Assembly: GCA_902796535.1 (NCBI GenBank)
Contig: CADBPL010000109.1
Span: 1 to 6,019 of the forward strand
DNA from: Oscillospiraceae bacterium
GTDB taxonomy: Bacteria > Bacillota > Clostridia > Oscillospirales > Acutalibacteraceae
Reading direction: 5' to 3'
Length of the DNA: 6,019 nt
Part shown: positions 1-5,816 of the stretch, in pieces
Layout: every line of letters begins with the position of its first letter
Position numbering within the stretch: position 1 is the first letter of the stretch
Made by a program: the position numbers and the translations under genes
Notes under the pieces: generated by a model
Database searches by the model: none
What the model was told of the DNA's origin: nothing
Seen by the model: the letters and a program-made list of their open reading frames with translations, nothing else

Positions 1-50
1 CCGGCAGAAACTTTGTACTGCTTGCCGCCGGTTTCGATGATGGCGTACAT
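1..50 (-). CDS. rplU: 50S ribosomal protein L21, N-terminal fragment
   Basis: Read on the - strand from the ATG at 50-48, the first 16 full codons give MYAIIETGGKQYKVSA, followed by a partial Gly codon. This is the highly conserved start of bacterial ribosomal protein L21, a 23S rRNA-binding protein of the large subunit. The gene runs off the left edge, so only about 16 of roughly 100 residues are seen. The start is supported by a purine-rich ribosome binding site (AGAGGG, complement of 58-63) 7 bases upstream and by a strong promoter further back. In Firmicutes rplU usually leads a small operon with rpmA (L27), which would lie outside the window. It is divergent from the glycogen operon and functionally unrelated to it. 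Confidence 0.93.
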   Translation of the reverse strand, partial: MYAIIETGGKQYKVSA

Positions 51-144
51 AATTTTTCCCTCTTTTAATAAGTCTCGCTACTGTGGGGTACCGCCCGCAG
101 GGGGCGAATTTGGGCGCAAAATTGCGCAACCCGGAATAAGCGGC
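51..144 (-). promoter_or_regulatory. Structured 5' leader of rplU, candidate L21 leader RNA
   Basis: This is the predicted untranslated leader between the rplU promoter and its ATG, about 94 bases. Two hairpins are visible. One uses GCGC arms at 114-117 and 124-127, extended by GG/CC pairing at 112-113 and 130-131. The second has CGCCC at 92-96 pairing with GGGCG at 102-106. The ribosome binding site follows in an unstructured A-rich stretch (51-70). Many Firmicutes carry a conserved autoregulatory L21 leader at this place, and position and size fit. I have not matched the family consensus, so identity with that family is inferred from context; the hairpins themselves are seen directly. Confidence 0.5.
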
Positions 145-150
145 TTATCC

Positions 151-179
151 ACTATACCACAGCGCAAAACGGTTGTCAA
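151..179 (-). promoter_or_regulatory. Sigma-A promoter of rplU
   Basis: On the - strand TTGACA (complement of 174-179) is followed after exactly 17 bases by TATAGT (complement of 151-156). The three bases before the -10 box are TGG, an extended -10 (TGn) element. This is one mismatch from the full consensus and should be a strong housekeeping promoter, as expected for a ribosomal protein gene. Transcription should start near position 144. Confidence 0.88.
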
Positions 180-235
180 CCTTTTTTCTTTCTTTTTTCA
201 GGTATATAAAGGATAACCGGCTGCTTTCCGGCCGC

Positions 236-286
236 CTGCGCCGCCCGCCCCAAACGGCGGGTCTGCCGCAGATTCCTGCGCTTTTT
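236..286 (+). other. GC-rich hairpin region in the divergent spacer, two alternative folds
   Basis: The spacer from 180 to about 350 has no credible gene. Its main structure is a GC-rich inverted repeat: CCCGCC (244-249) pairs with GGCGGG (256-261) around a six-base loop, and CTGCG (236-240) can close a longer imperfect stem with CGCAG (267-271). The same CGCAG can instead pair with CTGCG at 276-280 around the loop ATTC; that short 5-bp stem is followed at once by CTTTTT (281-286), like a weak intrinsic terminator read on the + strand. No + strand promoter or gene is seen upstream, so it may only block stray transcription, or do nothing. Confidence 0.3.
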
Positions 287-303
287 GCCGTACAAAGGGT
301 GAT

Positions 304-314
304 TTTGTAACAAA
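304..314. repeat. 11-base palindrome upstream of the glg promoter
   Basis: TTTGT-A-ACAAA is a perfect inverted repeat about 59 bases upstream of the -35 box of glgB, centred near -99 relative to the predicted start. It could be a regulator half-site pair, but AT-rich spacer sequence throws up such palindromes by chance. It also resembles a catabolite-responsive element (TTGTAA..CA) but lacks the central CG that CcpA sites normally need. Confidence 0.2.
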
Positions 315-347
315 CTACACAAATCGGAACGCTTATTTTTCCTTTAC

Positions 348-358
348 TTTTGACAAAA
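348..358. repeat. 11-base palindrome just upstream of the glg promoter
   Basis: TTTTG-A-CAAAA is a perfect inverted repeat centred at 353, near -55 from the predicted start and 44 bases (about four helical turns) from the similar palindrome centred at 309. It also contains a TTGACA hexamer (350-355), but no good -10 box lies at the right distance: the best match is TGAAAT after 18 bases. A regulatory role is speculative. Confidence 0.2.
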
Positions 359-372
359 TGCAATAAAACGGC

Positions 373-401
373 TTGAAATTTGCAAAAGAATTTGATATGA
401 T
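373..401 (+). promoter_or_regulatory. Sigma-A promoter of the glg operon
   Basis: TTGAAA (373-378) and TATGAT (396-401) are separated by exactly 17 bases, each one mismatch from consensus, and TGA at 393-395 supplies an extended -10 element. Transcription should begin near 408, giving a leader of about 37 bases before glgB. Its position rules out starts at TTG 373 and ATG 397, which fall inside the -35 and -10 boxes and would lie upstream of the mRNA start. Confidence 0.82.
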
Positions 402-431
402 AACTTTGTATAAGAATCTGTCGCAAACCGT

Positions 432-436
432 GGGAG
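432..436 (+). promoter_or_regulatory. Ribosome binding site of glgB
   Basis: GGGAG lies 8 bases before ATG 445, ideal spacing. It decides the start of glgB at 445 rather than at in-frame upstream TTG or ATG codons. Confidence 0.8.
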
Positions 437-444
437 ATAAAGAA

Positions 445-2343
445 ATGGATAATTTACCGCTTTACTTGTTCAACAAAGGGGAAAACGCCCGCAGCTACGA
501 ATATCTGGGCGCGCATTTTCAGCCGGACGGTTCCGTCGTGTTCCGCGTGTGGGCGCCCCACGCTCAGGGCGTGAGCGTGGTGGGCGATTTCAACGGCTGG
601 AACAGCGGCGCGCACCCGATGCGCCCGCTCACCGGCGGCGTATGGGAGACCGTGATCGAAGGTCTTCATGTCTTCGACGTTTACAAATTTGCCATTCGCG
701 CAAAAGACGGGCGCGAGCTGCTCAAAAGCGACCCCTACGCGCTCCACACCGAGACCCGCCCGCAAAACGCCTCCAAGCTCTACGACCTGAGCGGCTACGA
801 CTGGCAGGATGACGAATGGCTCAGGCACCGCAAAAAGGTGCGGATCTATGACGAGCCGGTCAACATTTACGAGGTGCACGCGGGGAGCTGGAAGCAGTAT
901 GACGACGGCAACTTTTATTCCTACCGCGCGCTGGCGGATGCGCTGATCCCCTACGTGGTCGAAATGGGCTACACCCACATTGAGCTGATGCCGTTGGGCG
1001 AATACCCGTTTGACGGGTCGTGGGGCTATCAGGTCACCGGTTATTTCGCGCCCACCTCGCGTTACGGCGAGCCGAAGGATTTTATGTATTTCGTCGACCG
1101 CTGCCATCAGGCGGGCGTCGGCGTTATTCTCGACTGGGTGCCGGCTCATTTTCCGAAGGACGCCTACGGGCTGTATGAATTTGACGGAGAGCCGTGTTAT
1201 GAGTATGCCGACCCCAAAAAAGGGGAACACTACCAGTGGGGCACGCGCGTGTTTGACTTTGGCAAAAACGAGGTGCAGAGCTTTCTCATTTCCTCCGCCG
1301 CGATGTGGCTGAAGGAATACCACATCGACGGGCTGCGCATCGACGCTGTCGCCTCCATGGTCTATCTGGATTACGCGCGCGAAGAGGGGCAGTGGCAGCC
1401 GAACATCTACGGCGGCAACCAGAACCTCGAAGCCATCGCCTTCATTCGCAAGCTGAACGAATCCATCTTCCGCGATTTCTGGGACTGCATGATGATCGCG
1501 GAGGAATCCACCTCGTTCCCGCTGGTGTCCAAGCCGACGTGCGACGGCGGGCTCGGCTTCAACTTCAAGTGGAACATGGGGTGGATGAACGACTGCCTCA
1601 AATATTTTTCGCTGGACGGCATCTACCGCAAATTCAACCACGAATACCTGACGTTCTCGTTTTTCTACGCATTCTCCGAAAACTTTGTCCTGCCCATTTC
1701 GCACGATGAAGTGGTGCACGGCAAGTGCTCGCTCATCAACAAAATGCCCGGCACCTACGAAGAAAAATTTGCCGGCGTGCGTTCCTTCCTCGGCTATATG
1801 TACGCCCACCCGGGCAAAAAGCTGCTGTTCATGGGCTGCGAATTCGGCCAGTTCATCGAATGGAAATACGACGCGGGGCTTGACTGGCTGCTGCTCGATT
1901 ACGAAATGCACCGCAAGCTCAAAGACTACACCAAAGAGCTGAACCATTTTTACAGGGCGAACGCCCCGCTGTGGCAGATCGATTACAGCTGGGAGGGCTT
2001 TTCGTGGATCTCGAGCGACGACAACACCAACTCGGTCATCGCCTTCCGCCGCATAGACGACAAGGGCAAGGAGCTGATCTGCGTGTCGAACCTCACCACC
2101 GTTGACCGCGGCGACTACAAAATCGGCGTGCCGGCCGCCGGCACCTACGAGGTTGTGTTCAATTCCGACGAGGAGCGCTTCGGCGGCACGGGGCGCGGCA
2201 TAACCGGCAAGGTCAAAACGCAGCCCATCGCCATGCACGGCCATGAGCAGTGCCTGTCGCTCGATCTGGCGGGCTTAAGCACGATCTATCTCCGGCTCGT
2301 GCGCCGCGCGCCAAAAAAGAGGGGAGCGGTCAAAAAAGCATGA
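445..2343 (+). CDS. glgB: 1,4-alpha-glucan branching enzyme
   Basis: This cytoplasmic enzyme cuts alpha-1,4 glucan chains and rejoins them as alpha-1,6 branches on glycogen. The protein is 632 residues, typical for a Firmicute GlgB. Residues about 20-105 form a CBM48-type N-terminal domain (VVFRVWAPHA..VVGDFNGWN). The GH13 barrel follows with all four signature regions: DWVPAHF (230-236), DGLRID ending in the nucleophile Asp300, IAEES with the general acid Glu at 353/354, and ISHDE with Asp421 as third carboxylate. A beta-domain (about 525-620) ends in a basic tail, RRAPKKRGAVKKA. The start is fixed by promoter and ribosome site. It is the first gene of the operon, and its stop overlaps the next start as ATGA. 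No key residue is missing, so it should be active. Assignment rests on motif recognition and operon context. Confidence 0.96.
   Translation: MDNLPLYLFNKGENARSYEYLGAHFQPDGSVVFRVWAPHAQGVSVVGDFNGWNSGAHPMRPLTGGVWETVIEGLHVFDVYKFAIRAKDGRELLKSDPYALHTETRPQNASKLYDLSGYDWQDDEWLRHRKKVRIYDEPVNIYEVHAGSWKQYDDGNFYSYRALADALIPYVVEMGYTHIELMPLGEYPFDGSWGYQVTGYFAPTSRYGEPKDFMYFVDRCHQAGVGVILDWVPAHFPKDAYGLYEFDGEPCYEYADPKKGEHYQWGTRVFDFGKNEVQSFLISSAAMWLKEYHIDGLRIDAVASMVYLDYAREEGQWQPNIYGGNQNLEAIAFIRKLNESIFRDFWDCMMIAEESTSFPLVSKPTCDGGLGFNFKWNMGWMNDCLKYFSLDGIYRKFNHEYLTFSFFYAFSENFVLPISHDEVVHGKCSLINKMPGTYEEKFAGVRSFLGYMYAHPGKKLLFMGCEFGQFIEWKYDAGLDWLLLDYEMHRKLKDYTKELNHFYRANAPLWQIDYSWEGFSWISSDDNTNSVIAFRRIDDKGKELICVSNLTTVDRGDYKIGVPAAGTYEVVFNSDEERFGGTGRGITGKVKTQPIAMHGHEQCLSLDLAGLSTIYLRLVRRAPKKRGAVKKA
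2320..2326 (+). promoter_or_regulatory. Ribosome binding site of the GT4 gene
   Basis: AGGGGAG lies inside the 3' end of glgB, 13 bases before ATG 2340. This is longer than the 7-8 bases at the other operon junctions, so the gene may rely more on coupling to glgB translation through the ATGA overlap. Confidence 0.55.
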
Positions 2344-3443
2344 GCAAAACGGTGCTGCATTTTGCCGATTTCAAATCCCCCTGCCGCGGCAACTTCATCA
2401 ATTCGCTGGAAGCGCTGCGCGAGGCTGTCGGCGAACGCGGGTGGAGCACGGTCTACGTCTTCCCCGCCGCCACCGCCGAGCGGGACTGGGCGCAGGAGCT
2501 GGGTGAACAGGCGACGGTGTATTATCTGTCAGGCCGTTTCCTGTCCGACCTGAAGCTGCTGCGCCGCGTCATCAAACGGCACGGCGTTTCGCTCATCCAC
2601 CATCACTTTTACAAATTACCTTATGTTTTGCTGTTCGATCTGGCGGCATGGGGCAAAAAAATCCCGCAGCTCATTCATCTGCACTGCGCTTTGCACATTC
2701 ACCAAGGGCCCGCCCGCGTGATCGAAAAATTCCTGCTGCGCGGCAAAGCCTTTATCGGCTGCAGCGAAAAGCTGACGGACGACGCCAAACGGTTCTATCC
2801 GAAGAACCCCGCCTTTACGGCGAAAAACGCCATCTTCTTCCCGCGGCTGGAGCAGTTTGAGCCGCTGGACAAAGCCGCGCTCGGGCTGCGCGAAAACGCC
2901 AAAACGCTGATGCTTTTCGGCTTTTTATACGAGGTCAAGGGCGTGGATCTGGCGCTGGAGGCGCTGGAAAGCCTGAACCGAACGGGCGACGCGGCCGATC
3001 TGATCCTGATCCTGACCTCGAACCGGGAGGCGATCCGGGAAAAGATCACACAGCGCTTCGGGGCGATCCCCGCGTGGCTTCATCTGCTGCCCCCGCGCAA
3101 CGACATTGCCAGCTATTTCCGGCTTTGCGACTTGTTTCTGGCGCCGAGCCGCAGCGAGGGGCTGCCCTATTCGGTGCTGGAAGCGGCGTGGCTGAAGGTG
3201 CCCACCGTGCTCAGCGATATTCCGGCGCACACCGCGCTGGCGCTGCCGTGCGCAAGCTTTTTTCCGTGCGGCAATGCTTCCGCGCTGACCGAAAAAATCC
3301 GTCAAATCCTCCGTTCCCCCCCGTCCGAAGCCCGGCTGACCGCGCAAAGCGAAGCGGTTTTTCGGGAATACCGGCTGGAGGAATGGATCAAAACGGTTTT
3401 AAATATTTACGATAAACAATTGAAGAACAGGAGGTTTTCCTAA
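2340..3443 (+). CDS. GT4-family glycosyltransferase, substrate unknown
   Basis: A 367-residue GT-B fold glycosyltransferase, probably family GT4. The N-terminal half (1 to about 180) opens with VLHFADFKSPCRGNFINSLE, resembling acceptor domains of enzymes in Firmicute polysaccharide clusters, and carries His-rich stretches LIHHHF (85-90) and HLHCALHIH (113-121). The C-terminal half has LFGFLYEVKG with Lys200, and SEGLPYSVLE with Glu273 and Glu281, the E-x7-E nucleotide-sugar motif of GT4. There is no signal peptide or clear membrane segment, so it is probably cytoplasmic or peripheral. ATG 2340 is preferred because it overlaps the glgB stop as ATGA; an in-frame ATG at 2250 would lie deep in glgB. 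The stop overlaps glgC as TAATG. It is not GlgA, which is longer and begins differently. A GlgM-like, glycogen-modifying or cell-surface role are all possible; donor and acceptor cannot be read from sequence. Confidence 0.85.
   Translation: MSKTVLHFADFKSPCRGNFINSLEALREAVGERGWSTVYVFPAATAERDWAQELGEQATVYYLSGRFLSDLKLLRRVIKRHGVSLIHHHFYKLPYVLLFDLAAWGKKIPQLIHLHCALHIHQGPARVIEKFLLRGKAFIGCSEKLTDDAKRFYPKNPAFTAKNAIFFPRLEQFEPLDKAALGLRENAKTLMLFGFLYEVKGVDLALEALESLNRTGDAADLILILTSNREAIREKITQRFGAIPAWLHLLPPRNDIASYFRLCDLFLAPSRSEGLPYSVLEAAWLKVPTVLSDIPAHTALALPCASFFPCGNASALTEKIRQILRSPPSEARLTAQSEAVFREYRLEEWIKTVLNIYDKQLKNRRFS
3429..3434 (+). promoter_or_regulatory. Ribosome binding site of glgC
   Basis: A perfect AGGAGG sits 8 bases before ATG 3443, inside the last codons of the glycosyltransferase gene. 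It fixes the glgC start and suggests strong initiation in addition to coupling. Confidence 0.85.
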
Positions 3444-4675
3444 TGTCCAAGAAAACAGAGTGCATTGCCATGCTCCTGGCCGGCGGTCAGGGCAGCAGAC
3501 TCGGTATCTTGACCAAAAACATCGCCAAGCCTGCCGTGCCCTACGGCGGCAAGTACAGGATCATTGATTTTCCGCTGTCCAACTGCGTGAATTCCGGCAT
3601 TTATACGGTGGGTGTTCTGACCCAGTATCAGCCGCTGGAACTGAACGATTACATCGGCAACGGCGCGGCGTGGGATCTTGACCGCGAAAGCGGCGGCGTT
3701 CACATTCTTTCGCCCTATCAGCAAATCGAGGGCAGCGAATGGTATAAGGGCACGGCGAACGCGATTTATCAGAACATCAACTTCATCGACCGCTATGACC
3801 CGGAATACGTGTGCATCCTTTCGGGCGACCATATCTATAAAATGGATTATTCCAAAATGCTCGCCTATCACAAAGAAAAGGACGCAGCCTGCACCATCGC
3901 CATGCTCGAAGTGCCGTGGGAGGAGGCCTCCCGCTTCGGCCTGATGCTGGTGGATGACAACGGCGCGATCACCGCATTTGAAGAAAAGCCCAAAGAGCCG
4001 CACAGCAACAAAGCGTCGATGGGCGTTTACGTGTTCACCTGGAGCAAGCTGCGCGAATATCTGCTGGCAGACGAAGCCGATGAAACCTCCAGCAACGATT
4101 TCGGCAAGGATCTCATCCCCGCCATGCATCAGGCCGGGGAGCGGCTGTTTGCCTATTGCTTCGACGGCTACTGGAAGGACGTGGGCACCATCGACAGCCT
4201 GTGGGAGGCCAACCTTGACCTGCTGCGGCCGAGCGTCGACCTCGACCTGTCCGATCCCTCCTGGCGCATTTACTCCAAAAGCTCGGCTGCGCCGCCGCAT
4301 TACATTTCCGCCAAAGCCAAGGTGCAGAATTCCATGATCACCGAAGGCTGCTCGATTGCCGGCGAGGTGGATTATTCGGTGCTCTTTGCGCGCGTCAAGG
4401 TGGAAGAAGGCGCGGTGGTGGATTCCTCCATCGTCATGCCCGGCACCGTTATCAAAAAAGGCGCGGTGGTGCAGTACGCCATCGTGGCGGAAAACGCCGT
4501 CATCGAACCGGGCGCCGTTGTGGGTGAAAAACCCGAAAACACCAAAAACCGCGATGAATGGGGCGTTGCCGTGGTCGGCGCCGGCGTCAGGGTCGGTCAG
4601 GGCGCCCGCGTCGCGCCCAAGGCGATGGTTGGCGAGGATGTTCCCGCCGTGAGCGCAGAGGAGGAAGAAAAATGA
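3443..4675 (+). CDS. glgC: Glucose-1-phosphate adenylyltransferase, catalytic subunit
   Basis: Makes ADP-glucose and pyrophosphate from glucose-1-phosphate and ATP, the committed and usually allosterically controlled step of bacterial glycogen synthesis. The 410-residue protein has an intact nucleotidyltransferase domain: LLAGGQGSRL (11-20) for the nucleotide, AKPAVPYGGKYRIIDF (28-43), YKGTANAIYQN (101-111), SGDHIYKMDY (127-136) with metal-binding Asp129, FEEKPK (179-184), and DGYWKDVGTIDS (241-252). From about 285 a left-handed beta-helix of hexapeptide-type repeats follows, the usual oligomerisation and effector domain. The short acidic tail AEEEEK coincides with the glgD ribosome site. Start ATG 3443 has AGGAGG at ideal spacing and overlaps the preceding stop by one base (TAATG). 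With glgD directly downstream, the enzyme is probably a GlgC-GlgD hetero-oligomer as in other Firmicutes. The allosteric effector cannot be predicted. Confidence 0.96.
   Translation: MSKKTECIAMLLAGGQGSRLGILTKNIAKPAVPYGGKYRIIDFPLSNCVNSGIYTVGVLTQYQPLELNDYIGNGAAWDLDRESGGVHILSPYQQIEGSEWYKGTANAIYQNINFIDRYDPEYVCILSGDHIYKMDYSKMLAYHKEKDAACTIAMLEVPWEEASRFGLMLVDDNGAITAFEEKPKEPHSNKASMGVYVFTWSKLREYLLADEADETSSNDFGKDLIPAMHQAGERLFAYCFDGYWKDVGTIDSLWEANLDLLRPSVDLDLSDPSWRIYSKSSAAPPHYISAKAKVQNSMITEGCSIAGEVDYSVLFARVKVEEGAVVDSSIVMPGTVIKKGAVVQYAIVAENAVIEPGAVVGEKPENTKNRDEWGVAVVGAGVRVGQGARVAPKAMVGEDVPAVSAEEEEK
4659..4664 (+). promoter_or_regulatory. Ribosome binding site of glgD
   Basis: AGGAGG lies 7 bases before ATG 4672 within the last codons of glgC, where it is read as part of the GlgC Glu-rich tail. 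It sets the glgD start at 4672; an in-frame upstream ATG at 4558 would encode an Arg-rich out-of-frame translation of glgC. Confidence 0.85.
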
Positions 4676-5787
4676 TTCGTTCCAATGATATTTTAGGCAT
4701 GATCCATTCCAACGCATACGACGCCTGCCTGTCTGAATTGACCAACATGCGCACGATGGGCTCGGTTCCGTTCGGCGGCCGCTACCGCCTGATCGATTTC
4801 ACGCTTTCCAACATGGTCAACGCCGGCATCGGCAAGGTCGGCGTGCTGACCAAGAGCAATTACCAGTCCCTGATGGATCATCTGGGCACCGGCCGCGCGT
4901 GGGATCTGGCGCGCAAGCACGGCGGAATGTACCTGCTGCCGCCCTTTGTCACGGGCGAAAACGGCAATTTCGGCAACCGCCTCGACGCCATCAAGGGCAA
5001 CCTGCACTTTATTGCCCGCTCGGATGAAGAGTATGTGCTGATGAGCGACTGCAATGTGGTGATGAATTTTTCCGTCTCCGAGTTCGTGGCCTTCCACGAA
5101 AAAACCGGGGCGGATATCAGCATTCTGGTCAAGCGCGGCAAGGTGCCCGCCATGGCCAATATGCTCGTGTTTGAAACCGACGGCAGCAGCCGCGTCACCT
5201 CCGCCGTGTTCGGCGAAGCGGGGGAAGAGGGCACGTTTTCCACCAACATCTACTTTATGAAAAAAGCGCTGCTCGAACGGCTGGTCAACGAAGCCGCTGC
5301 CCTGAAAAAGAAAAACTTTGAAGAAGATATTATTCTGGCGAACATCAACAGCCTGAAGATTTTTGCCATGGAGCACAAGGGCTTTGCCTATGCCATCGAT
5401 TCGCTGGCCGCTTATTATGAGGCGAACATGGCGCTGCTCGAGGCGCCGAACGCGCACGACCTGTTCACGAGCAAACGCCCGATCTACACCAAGGTGCGCG
5501 ACGATATGCCGGCGCTTTACGGCATTGAATCCAACGTGGAAAACTGCCTGATCTCCGACGGCTGCGTCATCAAGGGCCGGGTCGAAAACTGCATTCTCGC
5601 CCGCGGCGTCACCGTTGAAAAGGGCGCCGTGGTGCGCAATTCCATCATCATGCAGGACAGCTTCATCGGCGCGGGCGCCCACGCAGAAAATGTGATCTTC
5701 GACAAATCCGTTGTGCTCAAGCCCGGCAAAACCTTATGCGGCGCCGAAGGCTTCCCGGTGTTCGTCGGCAAGGGCATCGTCATCTGA
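4672..5787 (+). CDS. glgD: GlgD, non-catalytic paralogue of ADP-glucose pyrophosphorylase
   Basis: A 371-residue paralogue of GlgC. It keeps the structural core (VPFGGRYRLIDFTLSN, 32-47, the same numbering as in GlgC) and a C-terminal beta-helix from about 285 (NCLISDGCVIKG..). The catalytic features are gone: GGQGSRL of GlgC is NAYDACL (14-20), Lys29 is Met29, YKGTANAIYQN is replaced by GNRLDAIKGN (101-110), SGDH is SDCN (125-128), and FEEKP is absent. In Firmicutes GlgD has little or no activity alone but raises activity or alters regulation of GlgC in a mixed oligomer; that role is inferred here. Its start overlaps the glgC stop as ATGA, which favours balanced synthesis of two subunits. 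The gene is intact and full-length for the family, so this is a specialised subunit rather than a decaying copy. Confidence 0.93.
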   Translation: MIRSNDILGMIHSNAYDACLSELTNMRTMGSVPFGGRYRLIDFTLSNMVNAGIGKVGVLTKSNYQSLMDHLGTGRAWDLARKHGGMYLLPPFVTGENGNFGNRLDAIKGNLHFIARSDEEYVLMSDCNVVMNFSVSEFVAFHEKTGADISILVKRGKVPAMANMLVFETDGSSRVTSAVFGEAGEEGTFSTNIYFMKKALLERLVNEAAALKKKNFEEDIILANINSLKIFAMEHKGFAYAIDSLAAYYEANMALLEAPNAHDLFTSKRPIYTKVRDDMPALYGIESNVENCLISDGCVIKGRVENCILARGVTVEKGAVVRNSIIMQDSFIGAGAHAENVIFDKSVVLKPGKTLCGAEGFPVFVGKGIVI

Positions 5788-5803
5788 TACAACCCGTTTG
5801 ACT

Positions 5804-5810
5804 GGAGGAG
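5804..5810 (+). promoter_or_regulatory. Ribosome binding site of glgA
   Basis: GGAGGAG in the 29-base glgD-glgA gap; its GGAGG core ends 8 bases before ATG 5817. No promoter or terminator fits in the gap, so glgA should be read from the same transcript. Confidence 0.85.
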
Positions 5811-5816
5811 AGAAAA

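Noticed and set aside
305..319. CcpA catabolite-responsive element
   Set aside because: The outer TTGTAA and CA match, but the central CG, normally essential, is AA, so it is not called as a cre site.
145..426. A 93-residue open frame on the - strand across the rplU-glgB spacer
   Set aside because: It runs through the glg promoter and into the rplU promoter, has an improbable Arg/Cys-rich composition, no convincing ribosome site and no recognisable domain.
373..444. A 24-residue N-terminal extension of GlgB starting at TTG 373 or ATG 397
   Set aside because: These codons lie in the -35 and -10 boxes of a strong promoter, and ATG 445 has a well-spaced ribosome site and gives the normal family N-terminus.
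454..2244. Very long open frame on the - strand opposite glgB, with similar ones opposite glgC and glgD
   Set aside because: GC-rich codon use in the real genes leaves the antisense frame free of stops. The translations are rich in Val, Ala, His and Arg without recognisable domains, while the + strand frames are unmistakable enzymes.
2655..2661. Run of seven A in the glycosyltransferase gene as a programmed frameshift site
   Set aside because: The zero frame continues for a full domain, no stimulatory structure is evident nearby, and AAA AAA simply encodes Lys-Lys.
3316..3322. Run of seven C in the glycosyltransferase gene as a phase-variation tract
   Set aside because: Seven bases near the 3' end is short for a slippage switch, the frame is intact, and such runs are expected in GC-rich Ser/Pro codons.
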